In this document: positions 1 through 7,992 of the stretch, piece by piece | Layout of the letters: each line of letters starts with the position of its first letter | How positions within the stretch are numbered: the first letter of the stretch is position 1 | Source of the DNA: an uncultured Lentisphaeria bacterium | GTDB lineage: Bacteria > Verrucomicrobiota > Lentisphaeria > Victivallales > Victivallaceae | Direction: 5' to 3' | Length of the DNA: 14,250 bases | NCBI GenBank assembly: GCA_949298665.1 | Contig: CASFXO010000285.1 | Span: 1 to 14,250, forward strand | Notes under the pieces: generated by a model | Told to the model about the DNA's origin: nothing | Database searches by the model: none | What the model saw: only the letters and a program-made list of their open reading frames with translations | Translations under genes and position numbers: made by a program

Positions 1-20
1 ATCGTTTTCTGGTGGTGTTT

Positions 21-431
21 ATGGACAAAAACAAGCGAATTTATCTTTCCGGACCGATCATGGACGAACACGAAGGCGCAGCGCGTGAATGGCGCGAGGC
101 GGCCAAACTGCTGCTCGGAGACCGGTTCCGGCTTCTGGATCCGATGCGGCGCAAGTTCGTCGACCGGCAGGTGGACAGCGCCAATGAAATCGTGGAGTTC
201 GATCTTCAGGACGTGCGCGACGCGGACCTGATTCTGGTGAACTACAACCGGCCGAGCATCGGGACGAGCATGGAGGTGTTTTACGCGGCGCACAATCTGG
301 GGAAATTCGTCGTGGCGTTTTCGCCGCTGGAATTCCGGGACTGCAGTCCCTGGATGGCGCGGTTCTGCACGAAGATTTTGCCGGATTTGGAAACGGCGGC
401 GGAATACATCCGCACTCATTTTTACGACTGA
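21..431 (+). CDS. Nucleoside 2-deoxyribosyltransferase-like protein
   Basis: A 136-residue protein of the small nucleoside 2-deoxyribosyltransferase / DNPH1-like fold. The family cleaves or transfers the N-glycosidic bond of (deoxy)nucleosides or nucleotides. Visible signatures are the N-terminal IYLSGPIMDE strand-loop (residues 7-16), the DLQDVRDADLILVNYN segment (61-76), and GTSMEV (81-86), whose Glu85 sits where the family's catalytic glutamate lies. The length is typical. The frame is open to the window edge, with GTG codons at 12 and 15 and ATG at 21. I prefer ATG 21 because the IYLSGP strand normally starts within ten residues of the N-terminus; the GGTGG before it is only a weak ribosome site. 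It lies 14 nt before kdtA, so the two are probably co-transcribed. The exact substrate cannot be read from the sequence, and a non-enzymatic or nucleotide-binding role is possible. Confidence 0.8.
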   Translation: MDKNKRIYLSGPIMDEHEGAAREWREAAKLLLGDRFRLLDPMRRKFVDRQVDSANEIVEFDLQDVRDADLILVNYNRPSIGTSMEVFYAAHNLGKFVVAFSPLEFRDCSPWMARFCTKILPDLETAAEYIRTHFYD

Positions 432-445
432 AAAGAGGGGGGAGG

Positions 446-1723
446 ATGTGGCTGTTCTTGTATAATCTGCTGCTGCCGGCGGGGTTCGTCTGTTTTCTGC
501 CGGGGCTGATTTTCAAATACCGGAACCGGCCGGGATGGAAGAAGACTTTCGCGGAGCGGTTCGGGCGGTTTACGCCGGAGCGGGTGCGGGAACTGACCGC
601 GTTTCACGGCTGCACCTGGATTCACGCGGTGAGTGTGGGCGAGACCGTGGTGGCGCTGGCGCTGCTGAAGGCATGGCGCACGGCCGATCCGGAACGGAAA
701 TTCGTCCTCTCCACGACGACCACCACCGGACAGGAACTGGCGCGGAAACAGGCGCCGCCCGGCGTGGCGGTGATCTTCTGTCCGATCGACTTCCGGCGCT
801 GGGTGCGGCGGACGCTGGACGTGGTGCGGCCGGAACTGCTGGTGATTTTCGAGACGGAAATCTGGCCGAATCTGATCGCCGAGGCCCGGCGGCGGAACAT
901 TCCGGCGGCGGTGGTCAATGCCCGGATGTCGGATCATTCGGCGCGGGGATATCGTCGGGCGCGGTGCTTTTTCGGGCCGCTGCTGAAAATGTTCTCGCTG
1001 ATCGCCGCCCAGTCGGAAGCGGACGCCGAACGGTTCCGTTCGGTCTCGCCGGAGGCACGGGTGACGGTAACGGGCAATCTCAAATTCGACCAGCCGGTGC
1101 CTTCGGACCTGACGGCGGTGGATTATCGGGAAATATTCGGCACCGACGCCGGGCCGGTGCTGCTGGGGGCGAGCACTCATCCGGGAGAGGAGGCGCTGCT
1201 GGTCCGGGTTTTCGAAGAATTGCGCCGGGAATTTCCGGCATTGCGCCTGGTGCTGGTGCCGCGCCACGCCGAGCGCGGCGGCGAGATCGCAGACATGCTG
1301 AAAGCGTCCGGGCTGCGTTACCGGCGCCGGAGCGACGGCTCCGGAAGTCCAGGCGTGGTGGACGTGCTGCTGGCGGATACCACCGGCGAAATGCTCCGGC
1401 TGATGAAGGGGGCCGACATCGTGTTCATGGGCAAGAGTCTGGCCGGACACGACGAAGGACACAACCTGATCGAGCCGGCGCTTCTCGACAAGCCGATTGT
1501 AACCGGCGCGGTACTGCGGAATTTCCGTTTCATTCTGCGGGTGCTGGAAGAGGCCGACGCAGTCCGTACCGTCGTTTCGGACGATGCGCTGGCGGCCGTG
1601 CTCCGGCCGCTGGCCGCGGACGAGCGCCTGCGTCGGGAGCTGGGCGCCCGGGCGGGAGAGGCGATCCGCCGCCATGCCGGGGCGACGGCGCGGACGATTG
1701 AGGAATTGACGAATATTTTATGA
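446..1723 (+). CDS. waaA: 3-deoxy-D-manno-octulosonic acid (Kdo) transferase
   Basis: Also called kdtA. This 425-residue GT30 glycosyltransferase moves Kdo from CMP-Kdo onto the lipid A precursor on the cytoplasmic face of the inner membrane. An N-terminal hydrophobic anchor (about residues 3-24) is followed by the Kdo-transferase N domain, with HAVSVGE at 60-66; Glu66 matches the family's general base. Then come TTTTTGQ (90-96), FETEIWPN (135-142), NARMSDHS (158-165) and NLKFD (211-215). The C-terminal GT-B half has GASTHPGEE (241-249) and GHNLIEPALLDKP (338-350), which bind the CMP-sugar. The length matches the family. An AGAGGGG stretch precedes ATG 446 at normal spacing. It implies an LPS-bearing outer membrane. 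How many Kdo residues it adds cannot be told. The stop is followed by thiC in the same frame. Confidence 0.96.
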   Translation: MWLFLYNLLLPAGFVCFLPGLIFKYRNRPGWKKTFAERFGRFTPERVRELTAFHGCTWIHAVSVGETVVALALLKAWRTADPERKFVLSTTTTTGQELARKQAPPGVAVIFCPIDFRRWVRRTLDVVRPELLVIFETEIWPNLIAEARRRNIPAAVVNARMSDHSARGYRRARCFFGPLLKMFSLIAAQSEADAERFRSVSPEARVTVTGNLKFDQPVPSDLTAVDYREIFGTDAGPVLLGASTHPGEEALLVRVFEELRREFPALRLVLVPRHAERGGEIADMLKASGLRYRRRSDGSGSPGVVDVLLADTTGEMLRLMKGADIVFMGKSLAGHDEGHNLIEPALLDKPIVTGAVLRNFRFILRVLEEADAVRTVVSDDALAAVLRPLAADERLRRELGARAGEAIRRHAGATARTIEELTNIL

Positions 1724-1762
1724 TTTGCGGGGGGTAAACCCGCGGGAAGGATTGAAACCAAG

Positions 1763-3064
1763 GTGAAGTGCGTAACCCAGATGGCCCGGGCACGGCAGGG
1801 CGAACTCACGCCGGAGATCCGGCACGTGGCGGAAATCGAAATGCTGCCGCCGGAAACGATCCGCGACGGCGTGGCCGCCGGAACGATCGTGATTCCCGCC
1901 AATATTCATCACGCCGGTCTGCGGGCGGTCGGCATCGGCCGCGCCCTTCGGACGAAAATCAACGCCAATATCGGCAATTCCTCGCTGGCGAGCTGTCCCC
2001 GGCAGGAGATCGCCAAGCTGCAGGCGGCGCTGCGCTACGGTGCGGATACGGTGATGGACCTCAGTACCGGCAGTGGGATCATCGGCATCCGGCAGGCGAT
2101 CATTCAGGCGAGTCCGGCGCCGGTGGGGACCGTGCCGGTGTACGAGGCGCTGGCGCGGGTGGAGAACGCGGACGACTTGAGCGAGGAGCTGATATTGCAG
2201 GTGATCCGGGAACAGGCGGAACAGGGGGTGGATTACATCACCATCCACGCGGGGCTGCTGCGGGAGCAGATTCCGGCGGCCAGGCGGCGGCTGCTGCGGA
2301 TCGTCAGCCGCGGCGGATCGATTCTGGCGCGCTGGATGCAGAAATCCGGCAGGGAAAATCCCTTCTATACCGCCTTCGACCGGATTCTGGAAATCTGCGC
2401 CGAACACGATGTGACGCTGTCGCTCGGCGACGGCATGCGTCCGGGCTGTCTGGCGGACGCGAGCGACGAGGCGCAGTTCGCGGAACTCCGGGTGCTGGGC
2501 GAACTGGTCCGGCGCAGCCGCGCGGCGGGGGTGCAGGCGATGGTGGAGGGGCCGGGCCACATTCCCTTCCACGAAATCGAAATGAACATGAAAAAGGAAC
2601 AGGAACTGTGTGACGATGCGCCGTTTTACATTCTCGGCCCGGTGACCGTCGACTGCGCGCCGGGGTATGATCACATCACCAGTGCGATCGGAGCGACGAT
2701 GGGCGCTTTTCACGGCGCCGCGATGCTGTGTTACGTGACGCCGAAGGAACATCTGGGGCTGCCGAATGCCGAGGATGTCCGCAACGGAGTGATCGCCTAC
2801 AAAATCGCGGCGCATGCCGCGGACGTGGCGCTGGGACGCCCCGGGGCGCGGGAACGGGACGACGCGATCAGCCGGGCGCGGGCGGAATTCGACTGGGAGA
2901 AACAGTTTGAGCTGGCTCTGGATCCGGAACGGGCACGGGAGCTGCGCGCGGAGGCATTGGCGGAGCGCAGCGAACAGACGGGCCGGGATCATGGCGGAGA
3001 AAAATTCTGCACGATGTGCGGCCCGGATTTCTGTTCCATGCGGATCAGCCGGGAACTGCAATAA
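1763..3064 (+). CDS. thiC: Phosphomethylpyrimidine synthase ThiC
   Basis: A radical-SAM enzyme converting 5-aminoimidazole ribotide to hydroxymethylpyrimidine phosphate for thiamine synthesis. The 433-residue protein is the short form without the N-terminal extension of E. coli ThiC. Signatures are INANIGNSS (66-74), MDLSTGSGI (98-106), VEGPGH and YVTPKEHLGLP with their metal-binding histidines, and a C-terminal CX2CX4C cluster motif (Cys416, 419, 424, in CTMCGPDFCSM). I chose GTG 1763 because TQM near the N-terminus is conserved in the family and lies before the first ATG (1781). A GGAAGG sits 12 nt upstream; an in-frame ATT at 1751 is a less likely start. The 39-nt gap after waaA holds a small GCGGG/CCCGC hairpin (1727-1743) but is far too short for a TPP riboswitch, so no thiamine control is seen here. 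Confidence 0.97.
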   Translation: MKCVTQMARARQGELTPEIRHVAEIEMLPPETIRDGVAAGTIVIPANIHHAGLRAVGIGRALRTKINANIGNSSLASCPRQEIAKLQAALRYGADTVMDLSTGSGIIGIRQAIIQASPAPVGTVPVYEALARVENADDLSEELILQVIREQAEQGVDYITIHAGLLREQIPAARRRLLRIVSRGGSILARWMQKSGRENPFYTAFDRILEICAEHDVTLSLGDGMRPGCLADASDEAQFAELRVLGELVRRSRAAGVQAMVEGPGHIPFHEIEMNMKKEQELCDDAPFYILGPVTVDCAPGYDHITSAIGATMGAFHGAAMLCYVTPKEHLGLPNAEDVRNGVIAYKIAAHAADVALGRPGARERDDAISRARAEFDWEKQFELALDPERARELRAEALAERSEQTGRDHGGEKFCTMCGPDFCSMRISRELQ

Positions 3065-3102
3065 GGAACGAAATGTTTCGGAAAATGCCGGTGGAGGCCG
3101 GA

Positions 3103-3711
3103 ATGGATGTAACGACGGAGAGTGAGAACAAAACGCCGTCGCGCATGCGGTTGTGCGGGATTCTCTTCTGGGAGTTCGCCAAGATCACCACGATGGTGAT
3201 CGGGGGGGGGTATGTGATCTTGTCGGTGGCGGAGAATGAATTCGTCCGACGGCGCCAATGGATTACACAGCAGGACTTTCTGGATATGATGGCGCTGTCG
3301 CAGACCGTGCCGGGGATCATCGCCTGCAACGGGGCGATTTACATCGGCTCCCGGGTGGCCGGGTTTCCGGGGGCGCTGGCGGCGCTGTGCGGGACCGTGG
3401 TGCCGCCGGTGGTGGCCATTCTGCTGCTGGCCTCCGGGATGAGCATGCTGCCGACGGATTCCCCGGTGATCGACGGCGCGTTTCTGGGAGTCAACAGCTG
3501 CATCGTCGGCATGATCGTCGCCACCGCCTGGCGGCTCGGCAGAAAGTCCATGACCGGCTGGTTCGAAATCGTCATGGCCGTCGCGTTGGTGATCGGCATG
3601 GTGGTGTTTGAAGTGAATCCGGGCTGGCTGATGGTCATGTCCATTCCCTGCGGCATCGCGTATGTCTGGTGGCGTCGGCGGCGGCTGCGCCGGGCGGGAG
3701 GGACGTGCTGA
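3103..3711 (+). CDS. Chromate transporter family protein, half-size subunit 1
   Basis: A 202-residue membrane protein with a single chromate-transporter (PF02417-type) domain. Full-length ChrA carries two such domains; half-size members are encoded as adjacent pairs and are thought to act together as an anion (chromate/sulfate) antiporter. Visible are VIGGGY (32-37), the family's FGGGY loop with Phe replaced by Ile, the SQTVPG motif (66-71) followed by ACNGAIYIGS, and about five hydrophobic segments ending in a basic RRRRLRR tail. ATG 3103 has a good GGAGG at 5 nt. ATG 3073, eight nt after the thiC stop and with AAGGA, is a real alternative adding ten residues. Its TGA overlaps the ATG of the second subunit, which suggests translational coupling. 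The substrate is uncertain; thiamine or sulfur-related anions cannot be excluded from the thiC linkage. Confidence 0.88.
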   Translation: MDVTTESENKTPSRMRLCGILFWEFAKITTMVIGGGYVILSVAENEFVRRRQWITQQDFLDMMALSQTVPGIIACNGAIYIGSRVAGFPGALAALCGTVVPPVVAILLLASGMSMLPTDSPVIDGAFLGVNSCIVGMIVATAWRLGRKSMTGWFEIVMAVALVIGMVVFEVNPGWLMVMSIPCGIAYVWWRRRRLRRAGGTC

Positions 3712-4307
3712 TGTCGTGGTGGGGGTTGTATTTTCTTTTCGTCAAATACGGACTGCTCTGTTTCGGAGGGGGGTACGCGCTGGTGCCGCTGCTGACCTCC
3801 GACCTGGTGGACGCCCGGCATCTGATGACGGCGTCGGAATTCGCCCGGCTGGTGGCGGTGGCGCAGGTGACGCCGGGGCCGGTGGGGATCAATACGGCGA
3901 CCTACGTCGGTTTCTCTCAATACGGGGTGCTCGGGGCGCTGGTCGGGACTGCGGGATTGATTACGCCGGCACTGGCGCTGGTGCTGCTGGCGATGCATTT
4001 CATCGCCCGCTGGAAGCAGTCGCTGCTGGTGGAGGGGGGGCTGTCGGGACTGCGTCCGGCGGCTTACGGACTGCTGCTGGTGGCGGTGCTGGTGTTTGCG
4101 GAGATTTCGGTGTTTACCGCGGAGCTGCCGGTGGAATATGTCCGCGGGCTGCTGCGGGGGACACCGGTGGACTGGAATTTCTATGTGAGACCGTTGCCGC
4201 TGGTGATCGCGGTGGTCGTGGCGGTGGTGCAGATCCGAACGAAGTTTCCGTTTATCTGGCTGATTGTGATTTCCGCCGTGATCGGAGCCTTGTATGGGTT
4301 GCTTTGA
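3711..4307 (+). CDS. Chromate transporter family protein, half-size subunit 2
   Basis: A 198-residue partner of the preceding half-size protein, carrying the second chromate-transporter domain. It keeps the canonical FGGGYALVPL loop (18-27) and AQVTPGPVGINTATYVG (51-67). Further hydrophobic segments follow at about 73-98, 105-135 and 163-198. ATG 3711 shares one base with the TGA of subunit 1 (TGATG) and has GGGAGGG eight nt upstream, which is why I chose it over the in-frame GTG at 3669. The overlap strongly suggests stoichiometric synthesis and a heteromeric transporter. Whether it exports chromate is inferred from the family only; many members have no demonstrated substrate. The stop codon is embedded in a promoter for the next gene. 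Confidence 0.9.
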   Translation: MSWWGLYFLFVKYGLLCFGGGYALVPLLTSDLVDARHLMTASEFARLVAVAQVTPGPVGINTATYVGFSQYGVLGALVGTAGLITPALALVLLAMHFIARWKQSLLVEGGLSGLRPAAYGLLLVAVLVFAEISVFTAELPVEYVRGLLRGTPVDWNFYVRPLPLVIAVVVAVVQIRTKFPFIWLIVISAVIGALYGLL

Positions 4308-4332
4308 CGGCGTGGATGGGGGTAAATATTAT
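4304..4332 (+). promoter_or_regulatory. Sigma70-type promoter for the deacetylase-murG pair
   Basis: TTGACG (4304-4309), a 17-bp spacer, then TATTAT (4327-4332). Each hexamer matches the consensus in five of six positions. The TGA inside TTGACG is the stop codon of the upstream transporter gene. Expected transcription start is near 4339, leaving a short leader before ATG 4352. This is a pattern match only. Confidence 0.6.
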
Positions 4333-4351
4333 AACAGGGAAGACCAGAACC

Positions 4352-5170
4352 ATGACTCAGCGGCGTTATTTGTTTTTCGGGGCGCATCCTGATGATCCTG
4401 ATCTGTTGTTCGGCGGGACGGCGATTCAACTGGCCCGGGCCGGGCATGCGGTGCAATTCGTTTCGGTGACCAACGGCAACGCCGGGCATCAGTCGATGAA
4501 ACCGGCGGAACTGGCCGCCCGCCGTTACGGCGAAACCCAGGCGTCGGCCGCCATTTCCGGCATCGAGGAATACCGGGTGCTCAATCATAACGACGGCGAA
4601 CTGGAACCTACGCTGGCGATCCGGCAGGAGGTGGTGCGTCTGATCCGGGCTTTTTGTCCGGACGTGGTGATCACCCACCGGACCTGCGATTATCATGCTG
4701 ATCACCGGGCGACGGGACAGCTGGTGCAGGACGCCTCCTTTCTGGTGGGGGTGCCGTTGTGCTGTCCGGATACGCCGGTGGGCGATACGGCGCCGGTGTT
4801 CGCCTACAGCTATGACCGGTTTCAGCAGCCCCGACCGTTCCGGGTGGACGCGGCGGTGGCGATCGATGCGGTGCTGGAGACCAAGCTGGCGATGTGCGAC
4901 TGCCATCAGTCGCAGTTCTACGAATGGCTGCCGTGGTGCAACGGGAATCGTGATTTCGACGCTTCCCGGATGGACGCCGCCGCCCGGCGCGAACACCTGC
5001 TGCGCGGCTGGATGGAGCGCAACGTGCGCCAGGCGGAACTGGGGCGCGAAGCGTTGCGCGCGGTTTACGGCGCGGCGGGAGACGCGGTCCGGTATGCGGA
5101 AACGTTCGAACTTTCGGAATACGGCCGGCCGGTGTCCATCGAAGAATTTCGGCGGCTTCTGCTGCCCTGA
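4352..5170 (+). CDS. PIG-L/LmbE family deacetylase
   Basis: A 272-residue zinc-dependent N-deacetylase of the PIG-L/LmbE family, whose members act on GlcNAc-containing substrates such as GlcNAc-PI, GlcNAc-inositol or bacillithiol precursors. The N-terminal motif GAHPDDPD (10-17) supplies His12 and Asp15. The usual Glu after the AHPDD core is replaced by Pro-Asp. The second zinc motif is YHADH (115-119). The remainder is typical: SVTNGNAGH (38-46), then RYGETQASAAI (58-68). ATG 4352 is chosen because the conserved AHPDD should be near the N-terminus and the promoter just upstream would start RNA at about 4339, after the other in-frame ATG at 4316. Its stop is 19 nt before murG, so a link to cell-envelope GlcNAc metabolism is plausible but only inferred. 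Confidence 0.9.
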   Translation: MTQRRYLFFGAHPDDPDLLFGGTAIQLARAGHAVQFVSVTNGNAGHQSMKPAELAARRYGETQASAAISGIEEYRVLNHNDGELEPTLAIRQEVVRLIRAFCPDVVITHRTCDYHADHRATGQLVQDASFLVGVPLCCPDTPVGDTAPVFAYSYDRFQQPRPFRVDAAVAIDAVLETKLAMCDCHQSQFYEWLPWCNGNRDFDASRMDAAARREHLLRGWMERNVRQAELGREALRAVYGAAGDAVRYAETFELSEYGRPVSIEEFRRLLLP

Positions 5171-5189
5171 GCAGCGACGGAGGGCGGTC

Positions 5190-6365
5190 ATGACGGAAGC
5201 AACGGCACAGGCGCACGACGGTACTGGAGAGGTGCCGGTCGCTCCGGGAGCGGGGCGCAAACTGGTCATCACCTGCGGCGGAACCGGGGGACATTTCTAC
5301 CCGGGGTTGTCGGTGGCCCGGCGGCATCGGGAGAACGGCGGCGAAGTGCTGCTGCTGCTTTCCGGTGTAAATGCCGCGGTACAGCGGGCGGCGGCGGAAT
5401 CATTCGGCATTCCGGCGATCGCGCTGCCGGCAATGCCCAGTCCCGGACGGTTGCATCCGGTACGGTGGTGGCGTTTCGGAAGCGGGCTGATGCGCGGGAT
5501 GCTTCAGGCGGGGCGGGAGCTGCGGCGGTTCGCTCCGGATGCGGTGCTGGGCATGGGGTCTTTCGCCTCCGTTCCGGTGCTGGCGGCGGCGTATCGGCGG
5601 CGAATCCCGATTTTTCTGCATGACGGCAATGCCCGGATCGGGCGCGCCAACCGCTGGCTGAGTCGGGCGGCTCGTTTTCTCGGAACGGCGTTCCCCGCGG
5701 TGAATGCGGATCAGTGTCGTTGTCCCGTCGCCTGTACCGGGATGCCGCTGCGCCCGGAACTGCTCCGGGCGGAGCATCTGGATAAGAGTACGGCAATTGA
5801 CCGGATGAATGTGCGTTTCGGCAGCCGCTTCAGCGGCGACCGGCCGACGCTGTTGATCTTCGGCGGCAGTCAGGGGGCGGCGACGTTGAACCGGAATTTT
5901 CCCGCCGCGCTCCGACAGCTGGGGGATGCCGACGTACAGGTGATCCACCTGGCCGGACCGACGAAACTGGAAGAGGTGAAAAAAGCCTATTCCGGCGTCC
6001 CGTTCCGGGTGCTCGCGCTGGGCGCCTGCGAAGAGATGGCCCTGCTGTACGCCGCCGCGGATCTGGTGATCGCCCGTTCCGGGGGGAGCACGGCGGCCGA
6101 GATCGCCCTCTTCGGCAAACCGGCGGTGCTGATTCCCTACCCTTACGCCGCGGAGGGGCACCAGTGGGACAACGCCCGCTGCCTGGTTGCGGCGGGAGCG
6201 GCCGAGGCGGTGAACAATGCCGACTGCACCGTCAGTCGTGCCGCAGCGCTGATCGGTTCGTTTCTCGACAATCCCGATGCATGGCGTGAGAAAGGACGTT
6301 GCGCGTTGACACTGGCCCGGCCCCACGCCACCGATGCGCTGCTGGAGCGGATTTTTCAGCGGTAA
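5190..6365 (+). CDS. murG: UDP-GlcNAc:lipid I N-acetylglucosaminyltransferase MurG
   Basis: A 391-residue GT28 enzyme that adds GlcNAc to lipid I to make lipid II on the inner face of the cytoplasmic membrane. The N-terminal glycine loop is GGTGGHFYPG (30-39), preceded by about 22 residues that typical MurG lacks. GMGSFASVP (121-129) matches the MurG G-G-Y/F region. The usual HEQN loop reads HDGN (144-147). The donor half has FGGSQGAATLN (224-234), ARSGGSTAAEIALFGKPA (295-312) and HQWDNA (324-329). ATG 5190 has GGAGGG at 5 nt; the reading frame is open further upstream but only across the deacetylase gene. It sits outside a normal dcw cluster, beside a PIG-L gene rather than ftsW/murC. Its last 10 bp overlap the convergent gene. 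The HDGN change leaves a small chance that it is a MurG paralogue with another acceptor. Confidence 0.9.
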   Translation: MTEATAQAHDGTGEVPVAPGAGRKLVITCGGTGGHFYPGLSVARRHRENGGEVLLLLSGVNAAVQRAAAESFGIPAIALPAMPSPGRLHPVRWWRFGSGLMRGMLQAGRELRRFAPDAVLGMGSFASVPVLAAAYRRRIPIFLHDGNARIGRANRWLSRAARFLGTAFPAVNADQCRCPVACTGMPLRPELLRAEHLDKSTAIDRMNVRFGSRFSGDRPTLLIFGGSQGAATLNRNFPAALRQLGDADVQVIHLAGPTKLEEVKKAYSGVPFRVLALGACEEMALLYAAADLVIARSGGSTAAEIALFGKPAVLIPYPYAAEGHQWDNARCLVAAGAAEAVNNADCTVSRAAALIGSFLDNPDAWREKGRCALTLARPHATDALLERIFQR

Positions 6366-7795
6366 ACCGTATTGCGGCCCTCGGTCAGCACCGGTGTCAG
6401 GCGGCGGAAGAAGCGTTCGCCCACCGGTTCCGGGGGATCGGCGGCGTGGAGGATCACCGGCACGCCTTCCGGCAGTTGCCGGATCCGGCCGCGCGGCCCG
6501 TCGAAGCGCCAGATATCGCCGTGCCACCCCGCCAGAGAGCCGTAGAACATCAGTGCCCAGGGGTCGGCGGAAAAGCTCAGATAGACCGCTTCCGGCCGGG
6601 CCGGGGTGCGGCGGACCAGTTCCGCCATCAGCCGGCGTGGACGGAAATCCTCACGCATGTAATACGGCAGAAAATAGTCGTCCCCCATGGCACCTCCGAA
6701 CCGGCGGGAAAACGCGGTTTTCACGCCGCTGTTGTGTTCCACCGCACCCCAGACGCAGGTCGCCGCGGTGAGCGCGAATAAGAAGGTGTTGGCCGACCAG
6801 CGCCGCCGGTGGCGGGCCTGCCAGGCGACCAGCCGCTTGACCGCCCCCGCTCCCAGCAGCAGCCAGAGCGGCCACAGGACGAAGAAAACGCGCGGAAAGG
6901 GCGCCACCGGCAGCAGCAGACAGGCGGGAATCGGCAGCAGCAGAATCGCCGCGCGGGCCGAAAACGTCCAGTTGTATCCCGGTCTTCCCAGCAGCAGCGA
7001 CGCGCCCAGAATCACCGGCACCAGCAGCATGGCGAAGGCGACGATCAGTGCGGCGTAGGTCGCTCCCAGCGCGGCCATGCCGTCAGTCCAGCCTTCCCCC
7101 AGGCGGGAAACCTGCAGCAGCTGCCGGACGATCGGCAGATAAAACAGCGCGAACGCCGCCACCGGCGTGGCCGCCATGATCCAGAAGCGTTTCCGGCGGC
7201 AGCAGTCCGGTCCGCAGAGCGGCAGGGCGTACAGCACCGCGCCCCCCAGCGCCAGCAGATTGGTCGGAATGGTGCCGATCGCCGCAAGCGAACACAGCAA
7301 CCATCCGCACCAGCTCCAACGGTCGCCGCGTCGGGCGAAGGTCAGCGCGCAATCGGTCGCCGCCAGCACCAGCAGCGCCGAAAGCATGTAGCCGCGCAGC
7401 GCGGTTCCGTAATTCTGAAACGGCAGCGACACCGCCAGCGCCGTCATCAGCGGCAGCAGAATCCGCGAGCCGAAGCGCACCCGGAATCGTCCGTACAGCA
7501 ACGCCAGTGTTCCCAGCGCCGTCAGGCACGGCAGCAGCCGCAGAAAAAAGGTGAAGTCCAGTGATTCCGGCGTCAGCGCCAGATACGCGTGCAGCAGCAG
7601 CGTGTGCAGGATCTGGTTGTTGGGAATGACGTACTGACGGTAAATCTCCGCCGCGGAGGGCAGCATGGCGAAATTCATCAGCGTCAGCGCCTCATCGAAC
7701 CAGAGATCCCGCTCCAGCGCCGGAAGCAGGCAATACAGGGCGATCAGCAGTACCACGCCGATCGGCCAGTGCCGTTTGAGCAGTTTGAAAATCAT
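6356..7795 (-). CDS. Multi-pass membrane glycosyltransferase-like protein (GT39/ArnT-type, GT-C fold)
   Basis: A 479-residue integral membrane protein. A first membrane segment (about 11-27) is followed by RDLWFDEA (29-36), the acidic first-loop signature of GT-C enzymes such as protein mannosyltransferases and ArnT, which use polyprenyl-phosphate sugars on the periplasmic side. About ten further hydrophobic segments run to roughly residue 370, and a soluble C-terminal domain of about 110 residues ends at NTVYR. Start: ATG 7795 has GGAG seven nt upstream. An in-frame ATG at 7870 lies before the predicted transcription start of the (-) promoter at 7873-7901, so I reject it. It is convergent with murG, overlapping by 10 bp with no terminator between. 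Sugar and acceptor are unknown. The family assignment rests on topology and the WFDEA motif. Confidence 0.75.
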   Translation of the reverse strand: MIFKLLKRHWPIGVVLLIALYCLLPALERDLWFDEALTLMNFAMLPSAAEIYRQYVIPNNQILHTLLLHAYLALTPESLDFTFFLRLLPCLTALGTLALLYGRFRVRFGSRILLPLMTALAVSLPFQNYGTALRGYMLSALLVLAATDCALTFARRGDRWSWCGWLLCSLAAIGTIPTNLLALGGAVLYALPLCGPDCCRRKRFWIMAATPVAAFALFYLPIVRQLLQVSRLGEGWTDGMAALGATYAALIVAFAMLLVPVILGASLLLGRPGYNWTFSARAAILLLPIPACLLLPVAPFPRVFFVLWPLWLLLGAGAVKRLVAWQARHRRRWSANTFLFALTAATCVWGAVEHNSGVKTAFSRRFGGAMGDDYFLPYYMREDFRPRRLMAELVRRTPARPEAVYLSFSADPWALMFYGSLAGWHGDIWRFDGPRGRIRQLPEGVPVILHAADPPEPVGERFFRRLTPVLTEGRNTVYR

Positions 7796-7872
7796 ACCAT
7801 CACTCCGAATGAAACGGTCCGTCGCCCCTGCCGCCGGTTCCGGATTCGGCGCGACCGGTTGAATCCGCATTC

Positions 7873-7901
7873 AGTATATTGCGTTTTCCTGCGGAAAGCA
7901 A
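7873..7901 (-). promoter_or_regulatory. Promoter for the membrane glycosyltransferase gene
   Basis: On the minus strand TTGCTT (7901-7896), a 17-bp spacer, then TATACT (7878-7873). Expected start is near 7866, giving a leader of about 70 nt before ATG 7795. It is divergent from the (+) promoter at 7913-7941; the two -35 hexamers are 11 bp apart. Confidence 0.55.
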
Positions 7902-7912
7902 GCGGAAAAGAT

Positions 7913-7941
7913 TTGCAAAAACAGGAAAAATCGAGTATTTT
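7913..7941 (+). promoter_or_regulatory. Promoter for the UDP-sugar pyrophosphorylase-ftsW run
   Basis: TTGCAA (7913-7918), a 17-bp spacer, then TATTTT (7936-7941). Expected start is near 7948, leaving a leader of about 45 nt with GAAAGGGGG before ATG 7993. The hexamers are weaker than consensus but the position, spacing and local AT-richness are right. Confidence 0.5.
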
Positions 7942-7992
7942 AGACCGCGATAGCGACAGGCGGATGGAGAACCGGGAAAGGGGGTACGTGCC

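Noticed and set aside
422..1675. Long open frame antisense to waaA
   Set aside because: Low-complexity, Arg/Pro/His-rich translation from high GC; the plus frame has all Kdo-transferase motifs.
1698..1724. Promoter for thiC (TTGAGG and TATGAT)
   Set aside because: The spacer is only 15 bp and the -35 is weak; co-transcription with waaA is simpler.
1724..1762. TPP riboswitch before thiC
   Set aside because: Only 39 nt are available and no CUGAGA or other conserved thi-box core is present; just a 5-bp hairpin.
1718..3061. Long open frame antisense to thiC
   Set aside because: Arg/His-rich shadow of a clearly conserved gene.
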